A DNA stretch of 64,000 nt. Source: Holothuria scabra (lineage: Eukaryota > Echinodermata > Holothuroidea > Aspidochirotida > Holothuriidae). A program made the position numbers and the translations under genes. Positions 37,101-49,270 of the stretch are shown here, piece after piece. The DNA is taken from NCBI GenBank assembly GCA_037179385.1, contig CM074188.1, positions 18,121,318 to 18,185,317 on the forward strand. The letters run 5' to 3'. The notes beneath the pieces were generated by a model, which was not told the DNA's origin, ran no database searches, and worked only from the letters and a program-made list of their open reading frames with translations. The first letter of the stretch is position 1. Each line of letters begins with the position of its first letter.

Positions 37101-38373
37101 CGCCTTTTTTTTTGCCCCAGTCAGTGGCGACAATCTACCGATAAAATGAACATGTTACATGCTCTGTCCATAGTAAGTCGGTGGAAACTTACTACACCAA
37201 CTGTGACTAATTTTCCCAATATTTACTCTTTTGTTTGCATATGGGAAAGCAATAGTTACTTTGACCGAAGCACTTTGGAGAAAATGTTGATTTTTGCAAA
37301 CTGAACAAACTAGACGCAAGTAGCAAGTGAGAGAGCATCTGTTCCCTAATAATGCAGATGGGAAAACTAACATGTGCAGAATTCTGTGCTACCTCCCCCT
37401 TTGAAGCACAAAACCAGTTTATTCTTTCTGTGGAATATGTCTATTTTCAATAATGAATTAAAATCTTTGAATTTGAAAAAATGTAGCACCACAATTGCAT
37501 CATGGATAAAACAATAAAAAATATTCAATTTTCCAAAACAGGGGGAAGGAGGGATTGTACCAATGTCAATGTGTAGGATAGTGTTAGCTGGATAAAAAAG
37601 CAAAGTAACAGTTATTGGCAGAGTAAAAGTCAACTGCAAAAGATGGAGTAAATTCTACAAAAATGTCTACTGAGACATATTAAGCAAATGGTTCACCTAC
37701 TTCAAGAGCTCATAGTCAGTGCAAGATAGCAGCAGGCGTGGTGTTATGATGTGCCCGGTAGGGGGAAAAATTGGAAGAAAATGGGAATCAGGATGAGGTG
37801 TTACAATTACCATACTTCACAGGGACACACTGTGAATGGTCTGTTTGCCTGTAAGTTCCTGTGATGAGTCAGCACATTCAAGTGCAATCATGAGTGAGAT
37901 AATGTCTCAGCTCTTGCTTGAGCCTCAATTTCTCATGACGGGCTTTGTGCCAAGCACAAAATTCATGAACTTTAAAATATACAGAAAATTTTCTCTCTCA
38001 GGAGGTGACAACTGCATCTCAATAGTATATAAGCCTTCAGAAGTTACTAATTTTCAAAGTTATGCATTTTTTTGGATAGAAATTGCATTGTGGGATATCT
38101 GTGATGTCTTCTTGGCACATTAATTTGGCATCACATTTAGTTTATTAATTTTGATGCAGCTATAAGGTGTATCCAGCAGCATTGTTTGCTATATGTCAAT
38201 GAAAGCATAGATCACTTGAAGATAAAGGTCATGTAACAAAATTAGAAACCTGTTCCACCCTTCACTGTCTTTGATCAACTGAGGTCATGGCCATACAAAA
38301 TGGGGGCTGGCGGTGAGGGCTGGGGTATGGATCCCCTTAATTGGCCAAAATCTTGTTGAACAGTACAGATTAT

Positions 38374-38425
38374 GGTGCCTCAGTTGGCTGGTGATTATGC
38401 ACTATGTGGGGATTTGGACTGAGTC
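38374..38425 (+). repeat. Possible tRNA-derived SINE head
   Basis: TGCCTCAGTTGG resembles an A box, and GGGATTTGGACTGAGTC, about 37 bases on, is a degenerate B box. The spacing fits a tRNA ancestor, but the B box is poor. Confidence 0.3.
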
Positions 38426-38764
38426 AGGCAGAAAGTCACTCGAGCAAAACCCCACCAGAATCTGCCTTATTAAGTCACTGTATAAAATTGAAGTCTACTT
38501 CAATGGTTAAACAATGATTGTAAAGACAATTAATCAAATGATGCATGCATTGTTTAATAAGGAAGTCCTTTGTTGTTAAAAATGCTCCTTACCCCAAGTA
38601 CACTAGGCCTATGTCAATTAAATTGGAGATTAAAAGAGTTACTTTCCACATTTTTGAAGGCAAAGGAATTCAGCCACACTGTGTTTAACCATGTTCTAAT
38701 ATGTTGCTACCATACATAGCTTGGTATTCAAATTATTGATTTTAGAATCCCAAAGAGAGTCTAG

Positions 38765-39038
38765 TCAAAGGGCAAGGGCAGTTGCCCCAAGCTTATTTTG
38801 AAGCAACAACTAAATCTCACAATTTACTTCTTATTTCTTTTCAAAGAATTATTCATAATATTTGACTTTAATACTGCATATATTTGCATAAATTCAAGGT
38901 AGACCAAGCAGTTCCTGCTAGAAAATTTCACAACACAAGAGGAGGAAAAATATTGTTACAGGATTCTCAAGAGCCAGTCATGAAACAGGATAGCCTAATG
39001 TACTAAATTAAGTTGAGGTGGCTGCATTCGTCCTTTAA
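38765..39038. mobile_element. TTAA-type MITE, family T1 (inverted to 39150)
   Basis: The left end TCAAAGGGCAAGGGCAGT has lost a perfect TTAA; the right end ...CATTCGTCCTTTAAAGG keeps it (39035-39038). The interior matches the reverse complement of 39150-39412 along most of its length, for example CTTATTTTGAAG, CTTATTTCTTTTCAAAG and AACCAAGCAG/GACCAAGCAG text. Confidence 0.7.
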
Positions 39039-39149
39039 AGGTAGTCTTCAACTCAAAGCAATTCTTTATTGGTAAAATTCTTTGATTGATATAGCTGGAA
39101 TCTCAAGCTGGGCAAGCTATTAATGACATGCAATGAAGAGGCAAATATT

Positions 39150-39412
39150 TTAAAGGGCAGGAACAGTCATTCCAAATTGAAGAAGTGTAGTAGACTGTCC
39201 AGTTTCATGATTGGCTGTTGGGAGTCATGTGACAATGTTTTTTTCTCTTCGAATGTGAAATTTACCAGAAATAACTGCTTGGTTTACCTTGAATATGCAA
39301 TAGTAAAATCATAAAATGTAATGAAAGATACTTTGAAGAGAAATAAGATGAAAATTGTGTTGCTTAGCCTTTTCTTCAAAATAAGTTTGGGGGGACTGCT
39401 CTTTACCTTTAA
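39150..39412. mobile_element. TTAA-flanked MITE, family T1 copy
   Basis: TTAA at 39150-39153 and 39409-39412 encloses a 263-base element similar to 22355-22614 in the same orientation. It lies only 52 bases inside the NCKX intron from exon 39465-39584, next to an inverted copy at 38765-39038. Confidence 0.75.
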
Positions 39413-39464
39413 GTAAAAAATAATTTTGCACATCAATCAGTAATTAGGATTATTGCAGACTCAC

Positions 39465-39584
39465 CTGATCTGGAATTCCAGCAGTTTCTCCCACCTCATC
39501 TGCCCACCATACCATCAAATATGTAAAGATTGCAATCCAGATAATACTTCCAATAAATGAAATGGGAAACAAATGCCTTTTTTC
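39465..39584 (-). CDS. NCKX (SLC24) exon before alpha-2
   Basis: A 120-base, 40-codon exon, phase 0 on both sides. The acceptor is ATTTTCTTTCAG and the donor is CAG followed by GTGAGT. It encodes EKRHLFPISFIGSIIWIAIF followed by TYLMVWWADEVGETAGIPDQ: the membrane segment that leads from the large cytoplasmic loop into the alpha-2 region of NCKX proteins. The YLMVWWA...VGET signature is characteristic of NCKX1/2. The next exon continues directly with IMGLTF. The preceding exon, expected to end near a LPDVR-type motif, was not found in the window. Confidence 0.93.
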
Positions 39585-40563
39585 CTGAAAGAAAATAAAA
39601 ATGTAAATGTTTCATTCATGGGTGTACTTTTTAATTTTTTCTTCCAAAATAGTTGGGTTATTGGAGTGATTTTTTTTTTTCTGAAAATGAAAAATAAAAT
39701 TGCAGGTATGACAAGTACAAGAGAGATCTTATGTTTTTTATAACCACACACTGTTTTGCACAACTGCATACTTGGGTCTTGTGAGAAAGTTCAAACACTA
39801 AGTAGTACCAATGGATATGGAAATAACGCTTATATAAAAACTTCAAGTATCCTCCCTTTTCCCAAAGTAGACAGGAGGTGGCCCCTTTTTCTTTTTCCTT
39901 TTAAAATGGCTGCAGTCTTTTTCTTCTAAGAATTGAAAGAGTGGGCAATTATTTAATTTGGTTGTCAGGATAGCGTGGGCTAATTGCCACAGTGACAATA
40001 AATAATAAAGCAGCCTTGGCTGGATTTCATGAATCATAAAGTGCAAACTGACATTACTGTAAAATCAGATAGAGATGAGAAAAATGCGGTGTACAAAAAG
40101 AGAGTGAGAGGAGAGGATGCTGAAACATGTTTTTACTTTGGGGAGGGGCCCGGCCTATTGCAATGCTTTGGGCTGGTATGAGGAAATGGTTCCGTAAAAG
40201 GGTGAAGGTAGTGACCGATTTGAAAAACGTAATCTTACAATTTTCTTATTTCTTTTTGACTAATGTATATTTCAGAATATCTAAGGAGTTGTACATTCAA
40301 GTTATAATTTGAGTACATCTTTGAGTATATCTCACAATTAGAGGAGCAATACTGTTGTTGTCAAAATGATTCTCATGAGCCATTCATAAAATGGGGGAAC
40401 TACTTTACTATAATTCAAGTTTGGGTCATTGCTTTTTCCCTCTTATCACAATCAGAGACTCATTTCCTACATACCTCCTTTACAGAAATGTTTTGTGTGC
40501 TTATGAGATATCTCTAGTCTCACCAGCAGGGGGATTATCTTTCAACTTGGTGCCCTCATTGTG

Positions 40564-40745
40564 TTAAAGGGATTTTCCTCTCACCCCAAACTGCAGTTAT
40601 TGTAGTAGTCTACAGAAGTTATCTAGGCTCACCTCTTTGATTGATATAGCTACAGTATTACAAACAAGGCAGACTACCAAAGCTTACAGTCTATTACACA
40701 GCATAAAATGTACTAAGAGTGTAAGGAAAGTGTAAAGAAAATCAA
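40564..40745. mobile_element. Family T2 TTAA element, partial
   Basis: TTAAAGGGATTTTCCTCTCACCCCAAACT at the left is followed by text shared with 49032, 55869 and 57414 (CTCTTTGATTGA, CAGACTACCAAAGCTTA, ATTACACAGCAT). The right terminus is not clear. Confidence 0.5.
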
Positions 40746-42268
40746 ACTTGCCGCAATTTTGAAAGATTTAATGCAGTAAAAAACTAGCATAATTTCCTCC
40801 CATTTGTCCACATTTTCCTTTCAAATACCGCATCATCATTATCCTTAGAGAACCTTTCTTAACATGAAAGATAGCCTATTTTTTGAAAAAGATATTTGAC
40901 TTTTATATTTTACCAGTAAAATAAGTTTTCACTAATTAAGGCAAATATGTTGTATCACATCAAAAGACAACAGTAGCTCTAAAGTGAAGTAACCCTATAG
41001 TGATGTAGCCATAATTAGCCAGGAACTGGCCAAGGTCAACTTGGAATAGTCTTCCAAAATTAGTGTTACAAGGTCAAAGTCAGACATCAGTTTGAGGCCG
41101 AGGCCAGCCCTGCATACAAAAGCTGGACAACAGCTACCAGAAAACTTAACATATTTAAAGCGGCCACTAAATTTAAATTGACAGAGAAGCTTAAATTAAT
41201 AATATACATGATAATTTATGACTTTCTGCAGCATTTTCTTTTAAAGCTCCTTTACACTTTAAGTTCATATGTTTTAAGTCTGATACTACCAACATTTATC
41301 AGAAAATGTCTCACTTTTGTGAGTAACCTTCACAGAGACTACAATAGTTAGATCAAAAACAAATGACAATAAATATCCCCCAGTTATTGTAATGTTCATA
41401 CTATAAATTATCCTCCCAACCTACAACTGGCCCCCCTCACTGCTTACCTATACAGTTCCTAGAATTTCCTACATAGTGAAGTATGTAATTAGTCAGGCAG
41501 GGTCTTAGGCCTCAACTTTTTTTAACCTTTTGGTCTAATCTAGCAGTGCCGATGGCCTTTATTTCAGTTGTGGGGCCATGAGTTTATAGCTTTCAATATA
41601 TTCCAATGAATATATGTAAAGTATCGTGCAAAATAGCGGTACATGGACTTGTGTATAAATACACATACTTGTCAGAGCATTTCTGAATATCTTGGAAATC
41701 TAAGCTTACACAAGATAGTCTCATGGTTGTTACGTATGATGCTTGTATTAAACTGGGACAATTATACTTTAACCTGTTCAGGATGGAGCATGTTCTACCT
41801 CTCACTTTTGTATGTCCATGGGATTTCTCTGAGTTATTAACCACATCAAAGACATTTTTAGGCTTCCATTAATATGCTTGAGGTATTAATAATGAAACAA
41901 AAAGCAACATAATAAAAGATATACACGGCAGTAGTGTATTATGTCACTATTTTTTTTTTAACTTTCTGTTTTTTATTCCCTGTGGAGTATTTCAGTTAAT
42001 ACCACAGTGATTTGCCTGTAGGAATATTGGACAATTTTGATGCAGCATTCACATCATGAGGGCAGGGATTAATTTAACATTCAGATTTTGCATAGCAGTT
42101 TTGAAGATTTTTGGGGTCTTTCACACATTATTTTGTGAAAATTGCAAGGGTTATGCACACAAAAATTGCTACATAATTTTTCATCTGTATAGCTACCTGG
42201 CCTGTTTGTGTAGCAAATTACGATGCGATATTGGATACATTATTCCCTGCATGGTGAAATATTTATTT

Positions 42269-42490
42269 TTAAGGATATCTGTCATGGCTACCAGTTTTTT
42301 GGGGAAAAACTGTGTCTCCCAGTTATAGTACCCAACCACTGTTTCATTATTCCAATTGGCTGCTTTAATGAACAACAGCTTTGATTAACACCATTCTTAT
42401 TCAATAGAACCCCAACAGTTTAGAGTTTCAAAGAAGTGCTTGCAAATATGGGATCAAATTACTCATGGTGCATTGAAGGGTAAGACATCC
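42269..42490. repeat. Dispersed repeat D copy
   Basis: It starts at TTAAGGATATCTGTCATGG and continues with CCCAGTTATAGTACC, CCAATTGGCTGCTTTAATGA and AATAGAACCCCAACAG. These are shared with 53210-53475, in part with 32655-32850 and 24238-24300, and with an interrupted copy at 49900-50960. Confidence 0.6.
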
Positions 42491-44471
42491 CCTTTCAGTT
42501 TCAACTGAGATAAAGTTCTATTAAGTTTCAACCTTCGGGACTGTATGGTTAAATGCTTGTATGGACATCTCAAATGGTATTAATAACAGTTCTTGACAAG
42601 ATTAAGTATGGGATAAATTTTTCGTCATGTCAAAATAATGTAGTATTTTGACATTCTCACACAATAAATACTTTATCATCCCCAGATGAAAGGTTGACCC
42701 TCAATGCAGTTAGAATTGCATCAATGCATCGTATGCTGCACATCTTAGTCAGTGCTCTCATTATCTTGACGGTTTCCTTAAAGGAGAGTGAAAGTCTCAT
42801 TTCGAAATTTGTGACTGTACGGAGAACATAATATACCAGTTTTGAAAAGAATTTGAGCTTAAACAGGTAGAAACTAGCATTGTCCACCATGTGCTGCCAG
42901 GCTTGCGAACTTCAGGATGAACGAATAGTTCAATATGTGATGTGGTTGAACCTGCATGTCTGCAGTCTTGTTAAAGCTTATCTCAAATTGCATTCTTTGT
43001 GAGTACGTATTCGTTTAAAAGTTATTTCAGTCAAGCAGTTACATTTGGTTAGTTAAGAGTTTGAAAACAGAAGTCAATAAGCAATTTTTTACAATCTTTT
43101 TCAGGCAATACTTGCACGAATTATGCAGATGCTTACAATGACTCATCCAGATAATGTTGTGTTGTTATCTTCTAGCCTAAATGCAAAGTCTAGCTAGCAC
43201 ATAATAGCCTACACATGGCATGCACATAAGCATAGCCTAGCCTGGTCCTATTGGGTACAATGTCACACAAGCAATTAGAAATGACTTTAAAATGTTATGA
43301 GTTTTTATCATTTTTAAGATGATCTGACACACTATCAGTTTGTATAGTTAATATTTACTTCCTTGCAAGTAAAATTCTCTGCAATTTCTAAGTGCATATT
43401 CCTGTTCTGTTACAGAACAGGCCAAATTCCCTCCCAAGTGGTCAAATTTCCTTCCAAATACCACAACTTCCAGGCAATTAAGGAGCTTCCCAAGGTGCTG
43501 TTTTTTCTACCAAAGGCACAGAAAATTTCCCCTGAAGTCAGAGTCCCCCTAGTTGGCCCTTTCATATAATTAATGCATAGATGTACTGAGCTATCAGAGT
43601 AAAATTTCAATACTTACAGTGTAGTACCACAGCACATCTTTAAGCTTTTACACTTATCAAGAAATTTCCATTTACATAAATTTCTGTCTCTCAGCTACCA
43701 CATCAATACCTTTTTAGATCCTCTCACTATATTACAGTATTTGAAAGTTATGTACGAGAGAGAAATGGCTACCCACCCACACTCAAAGCGCAGTTATTAT
43801 TTGATATCAGGTTGCACTAAACATCTCTTACAAAAAAAGTGACCTGGTGAATTGGCTAACTCCTAAGGGAAGTGTTTTATGATAAAGTTATTATGTTTAA
43901 AGGAAGGCCTATAATGGGCAAAAAACTATGATATTTTGGAATTATGAGCACATAAGGCAAAATCTGTGGGTATTGTACAGTTTTCACGAGTGAAAACTGA
44001 AAAAATAATATTGGAAGAGAATTGCCTATCTAGAAATATGGTAACTTTAATAGGACTGACATACCTGTATGGCCTCCCTGGAAATGCTGAGGGATATACA
44101 TTGTGTTTGTAAGGATATGCCTTTATACGGTCTTAAAGCATACAGTTAATTAGGAAAACAGCCTTTGGCATACGATCGGGTACATGAAAAAAAAAACTTT
44201 CGAAGAAACTAAAACAAAAGAATCCCTCTGTTTACAGATTTAAATTAAGGCTCAGAATTGTGAAATAGATTGTATTCATTTTGGAAGAATTAAGGATTAG
44301 ATATTTGTGAAGATCGTGTATAGTGTAGAACACATTTAGATCTTTTTCTCTTTCTGAGGGGTGTATGTTTACAATAATTAACACAGAGGCATGTTTCATT
44401 TGAGAATTTATTTAACAAAAAGAGAGATTTTTTTTTTTTTAAACTGAATGCAAGCTTTTGACAATGTTTAC

Positions 44472-44734
44472 TTAAAGGGCAATAGCTGTTTCCCCAAACT
44501 TATTTTCAAATAACAACAAGATCCCATAAGTTTCCTCTTATTTCTTGTACAAGTATCTTTGATGATGCTTCAGGACTTTTACAAATTGCATATTCAAGGT
44601 AAGCCATTGAGCTGCACTCCTAACTTTCATACTTAAGGGAGGATTATATTATCACATGAATCATAAGGGCCTATCATGAAACATGACAGGTTACTACAAT
44701 AATTCAAATTGGGTTGATTGCATTTCCCCTTTAA
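44472..44734. mobile_element. TTAA-flanked MITE, family T1 copy
   Basis: TTAA at 44472-44475 and 44731-44734. The left end AAAGGGCAATAGCTGTTTCCCC and right end GATTGCATTTCCCCTTTAAGG are inverted relatives. Interior text CCAAACTTATTTTCAAATAACA and TCTTATTTCTTGTACAAGTATCTT aligns with family T1 in the 38765 orientation. Confidence 0.65.
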
Positions 44735-45581
44735 GGTTTTTAAAAATGAGACAAAACCATTTGATCACAAAGCCTGACAGATTCCTAAGAAATATTATCT
44801 ATCATACATTTGATTGGGTAGAGTATTAAAAGTAATTCAAAATTTTACACTTGAATCATTGGTAATTTGAGCTTCACTTTATCATGTCAGCATACATAAT
44901 TAATTCACAAAATACCTGCTTGCCACTTTTCCCTGCATCATCCTTTCTGGTGATGTTAGTCAACAAGGTGAACCCATTTCATAGGTTGTATGGAAATGAA
45001 CTTTGAACGAGTTCACTTCAGGAGGAACTGTGCCTACTTAAGCACAAGGAGCATATGACTACATTACATATGACCACATCATGTCAAAAAATGTGTGAAA
45101 CACTGAATTGCTTTTCACACAAATTTGCATTCATCAAATTTGCATTTTAAGAGCTATTTTGACAGCCATGACTTCTGGTTAGATTTTTGGTGCAAGTCAT
45201 TTTCTCCACAGCTTAATACCAATGACATAAATGATGTGTACCAAAATATGTAACCCACATTCCTTTGTAATTGATATTTGGATAGTTAGAAAGATAGACA
45301 GACTTTTACAGACCAGTTTCCAACCAATTGGTTCAAGTCGAGTTTCCACGGCCTTCAATTTTTTTCCAGTTGTGGCTCACTGGCTTGTTTTCCCTACTCC
45401 ATTGCTTATGGGGAGCATCAGGTACAACAGTATTATTAGTACTTTTCTTCTTTTTAAAATACTCTCCCACTTTTTCTTTGTCACAGTGTCACATGACTAG
45501 ATAAGCAAAAGTAAATATCTACAAAAAGTTGTAACAGACACTTTCATATACAGGATTGCCCACGGCATTCTCTTTTTTTTT

Positions 45582-45597
45582 GGGGGGGGGGGGGGGG
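45582..45597 (+). repeat. Run of 16 G
   Basis: A homopolymer G tract preceded by a T run, within otherwise unremarkable AT-rich sequence. Confidence 0.9.
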
Positions 45598-46378
45598 AGG
45601 GAGATCGACAGCCTCATAAAAGATGTTTTTTGTACCTTTTTGTTTCTCTTGCTCAGAAAACACATTATTTTTCAACAGAAACAATTGGCAATTTAAAATT
45701 ACAATGTGAAAATTGCAACAAAATGAAAAGAAAATGGGGGTTATTGGAAGAGTACAACTATTAATAAGGGATGAGCACTGTTAAACAACAAATTTTTGAA
45801 CCAAATAACGATAGTCCTAATCCCTAAGCTATTTCATAATCATTACAAACGATACAATCGATACAATACAATGGAGTCAGACAATCAAGAGACACCTTGT
45901 CCAACAGTGGGCATCTACCCACTTTTATAGGGCTTCGACCAAGAGTGATATCAAAATTGTTCTCCAAGCTGAAATGACCTTGGAAAAATTCTGCATTTGC
46001 AATAAAATATTGAGAGACACTCATTTCTCCCTCATTTGTAGTTGCTTATTAGCATTTCAAAATCATTGTACTTGAAAGTTGACTAATTGTGGTCATGTAA
46101 TTACCATGAAATAGCAGATCTTTTGCTATGCAATTTGATTACATTATTAACTCAAACCGATACTACTTTTTAAGACTAACCATCACATTTCAAAATATCC
46201 AAATCTCTTTTTAAAATACTTGCAACTAAAAAATAAAATAACAAGAGATACTGATGAATGATGAACTGACAAATATGCCCTTGAGGCAAAATAAGACTTC
46301 TTTTAAAGGCAGCTGTGACTTTGGTATTTAATGAAGACTCGCTATGTCTATATACTACAGATATTTCTCCTACCCTGG

Positions 46379-46658
46379 CATGGGCGTCCACAGGTATGGG
46401 CAAGGGGGGGCACTTGCCCCCCCTGGAAAATCAAAAATTTGAAAAAACATATAAAAATCGAAGCAAAAACCCGAACAAAACGTGTTTTCCAAGTTCCTAT
46501 GCGAAAAATAGGCCTCAGAAATGCCATTTCTGGCCATCTGGGAGGCATTTTGGGCTGAAACTTTCCCATGCTTTGTGTCAATTCATGGTGACTTGGAGGT
46601 TTTGCCCCCTCCTAGAAATTTTTCCCCCCTCCCGACTTTTTTTCTGCGGACGCCCATG
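46379..46658. mobile_element. hAT-type MITE with 8-bp target duplication
   Basis: TACCCTGG occurs exactly at 46371-46378 and 46659-46666, directly outside the termini. The left end CATGGGCGTCCACAG and the complement of the right end CATGGGCGTCCGCAG match at 14 of 15 positions. The 280-base element is subterminally G/C-rich (GGGGGGG at left, CCCCCCT within) and has no transposase. An 8-bp duplication with short terminal repeats is typical of the hAT superfamily. A 208-codon plus-strand open frame (46315-46941) runs through it and is not a gene. Confidence 0.85.
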
Positions 46659-46964
46659 TACCCTGGAGTGCTTCCTTTGCACAAAAGTTTTATTTCTTTC
46701 ACTTCTTCAAGTACAACAAGTCATGCAATGCTGGACAGTGATCCAGTATAAAAATTACAAATTTTTACAAATTTTTAAAAAGACAATGATGGAAGGTCAC
46801 ACTGCTCTCAAACTGATTCTGACTTCAGGTAAAATTGTTCTGTCTTTTCAAAAACAACAACAGCAAAAGAAGAATGCCTCACAAACCAGAATGCAAAAAT
46901 GCATTGAGGTTTCGATGATACATACATGCTCTTTTCAATGAAATGCTACATTTCCTGTAATAAC

Positions 46965-48740
46965 TGGTGACCCAAAGTGGCCTTTGACTCCACCTGTTAG
47001 TAACTGGTTCTTCTTTTAACCAAAACATTTCTACATTCAAAAAGCCAAATTTCAAACTGCCCCTTAAGATATTCTGCAAACAAGCTGCTTACATCATAAC
47101 GCATCAACATATCAAGTTTGAAATGAATCCAACTTTCCTACCATGATGTATCATGTAAACAAGGATTTCAGGTTTTGACCCCATGTGACCCCAAATGACC
47201 TTTAACCTCCACCAAAATAAATTGGGTTCTTCCTCACATCATAACGCATCAACATATCAGGTTTGAAATGAATCAAAGTTTCCTAACTTGAGATATAGTG
47301 TAAACAAGGATCTCAGGGTTTGACCCCAAATGACCTTCCACCTCCACCAAAATCAATAGGATTCTTTCTCACATCATAACGCATCAACATATCAAGTTTG
47401 AAATTAATCCAAGTTTCCTACCATGAGATATCGTGAAAACACGGATTTCGGGGTTTGACCCCATGTGACCCCAAATGACCTTCGACCTCCACCAAAATCA
47501 ATAGGGTTCTTTCTTACATCATAACGCATCAACATATCACGTTTGAAATTAATCCAAGTTTCCTACCATGAGATATCGTGTAAAAAATGATTTCGGGTTT
47601 TGACCCCACGTGACCCCAAATGACCTTTGAACTCCACCAAAATCAAAAGGGTTCTTCCATACACCATAATGCATCTACATATCAAGTTTGAAATTAATCC
47701 AAGTTTCCTACCATGAGATATCGTGAAAACACGGATTTCGGGGTTTGACCCCACGTGACCCCAAATGACCTTCGACCTCCACCAAAATCAATAGGGTTCT
47801 TCCATACATCATAACGCATCAACATATCAAGTTTGAAATGAATCCAAGTTTCCTACCATAAGATATCATGCAAACAATGATTTTGGGGTTTGACCCCACG
47901 TGACCCCAAATGACCCTTGAACTTCACCAAAATAAATAGGAATCTTCCATACATCATAACGCATCAACATATCAAGTTTGAGATGAATCCAACTTTCCTA
48001 CCATGATGTACCATGTAAACAAGGATTTCAGGGTTTGACCCCATGTGACCCCAAATGACCTTTGACCTCCACCAAAATAAATTGGGTTCTTCCTCACATC
48101 ATAATGCATCAACATATCAAGTTTGAACTGAATCTAAGTTTCCTAACCTGAGATATAGTGTAAACAAGGATCTCAGGGTTTGACCCCATATGACCCCAAA
48201 TGACCTTTGGCCTCCACAAAAATATATCAGGTTCTTTTTACATCATAACGCATCAACATATCAAGTTTGAAATTAATCCAAGTTTCCTACCATGAGATAT
48301 CGTGAAAACACGGATTTCGGGGTTTGACCCCACATGACCCCAAATGACCTTCGACCTCCACCAAAATCAATGGGGTTCTTCCTTACATCATAACGCATCA
48401 ACATATCAAGTTTGAAATTAATCCAAGTTTCCTACCATGAGATATCGTGTAAACAATGATTTCTGGGTTTGACCCCACATGACCCCAAATGACCTTTGAA
48501 CTGCACCAAAATCAAAAGGGTCCTTTCATACATCATAACACATCTACATATCAAGTTTGAAATTAATCCAAGTTTCCTATCTTGAGATATTGTGTAAACA
48601 AGGATTTCGGTTTTTGACCCCCTGTGACCCCAGATGACCTTTGACCTCAACCAAAATAAATAGGGGTCTTTCTCGTAGCATGGGGTATCTGTGTTCCAAG
48701 TTTGAGAACTGTCAGATCTTCCTTTCTCAAGATATTGTGT
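46965..48740. repeat. 145-bp tandem array, about 12 units
   Basis: Units beginning CATCATAACGCATCAACATA start at 47092, 47237, 47372, 47517, 47662, 47807, 47952, 48097, 48241, 48386 and 48531. A partial or diverged unit lies at each edge (about 46965 and 48675). The spacing is 145 bases except one of 135 and one of 144. Each unit carries TTTGACCCCAYGTGACCCC, then AAATGACCTTYGACCTCC. These are TGACCY half-sites in direct repeat with spacers of 4, 4 and 1. Short open frames on the minus strand are by-products. Confidence 0.93.
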
Positions 48741-48755
48741 AAACAAGCAAAGTGT

Positions 48756-48845
48756 CACAAACACACACACATACACCTACTCACACACACACACCCATAC
48801 ACACACACATACACACGCACATACACACATACATACACACACACG
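48756..48845. repeat. CA-rich microsatellite ending the array
   Basis: Imperfect (CA)n with CATA variants follows the last array unit. It is itself followed by CGCCATCATGAATGCATAGG and CATCGAAACCAAAAAGG, which look like a fixed 3' end for the repeat. The array, microsatellite and tail may therefore be one composite element. Confidence 0.8.
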
Positions 48846-49031
48846 CCATCATGAATGCATAGGTTTCTCTTTTCATCGAAACCAAAAAGGCTGCCAGCAC
48901 AAAACTAGCTTTGCCTAATGCAAACCAATATCAACCTGATAGTGACAGTGCAGTACAAAGTTAAATACCTGAACATTACAGGGACAAATTAAAGACCCAA
49001 TCTTCTCATCCCAAACTTTAATTTTTGCACA

Positions 49032-49270
49032 TTAAAAGGCCCAATCCTCTCACCTAGGCTCAAGCTACAAATTTTTTTAGTAGTCCACAGAAATTCTCAA
49101 TTGGCAAAGTTTTTTTGATAGACATCAAGTTAAAATATGCAGAGTACCCAAGCTCGTATTACACAGCATGTAGTGTACCGGTAGAGTTTTGATTACACAT
49201 TGGGGTCTTACAATACTCAACCTAAAGCAATTAGCTGAGAAACAAATCTGTATGAGGATAAATTTTATAT
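49032..49270. mobile_element. Family T2 TTAA element, partial
   Basis: TTAAAAGGCCCAATCCTCTCACC is followed by TAGTAGTCCACAGAAATTCTC and ATTACACAGCATGTAGTGTACC, shared with the T2 copies at 55869 and 57414. The right end is not clear. A similar terminus (TTAAAGACCCAATCTTCTCA) sits just upstream at about 48987. Confidence 0.5.

Larger units (their letters stand above)
30736..39464 (-). other. NCKX intron
   Basis: An 8.73-kb intron from the donor GTGAGTCTG at 39464 to the acceptor AG at 30737-30736. It is repeat-rich: tRNA-like SINE sequence at 31672-31741, a U2-like fragment at 34141-34177, and two inverted T1 MITE copies near the donor. No further exon is recognised. Confidence 0.8.

Noticed and set aside
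44065..44131. Possible extra NCKX exon on the minus strand with donor CAG|GTATGT and an open 22-codon frame.
   Set aside because: The peptide has no similarity to NCKX that I can see and the acceptor is weak. Decisive test: RNA-seq junctions joining it to 39584.
46315..46941. 208-codon plus-strand open frame.
   Set aside because: It runs through the hAT-type MITE and its flanks and has no domain, so it is a chance frame over a repeat.
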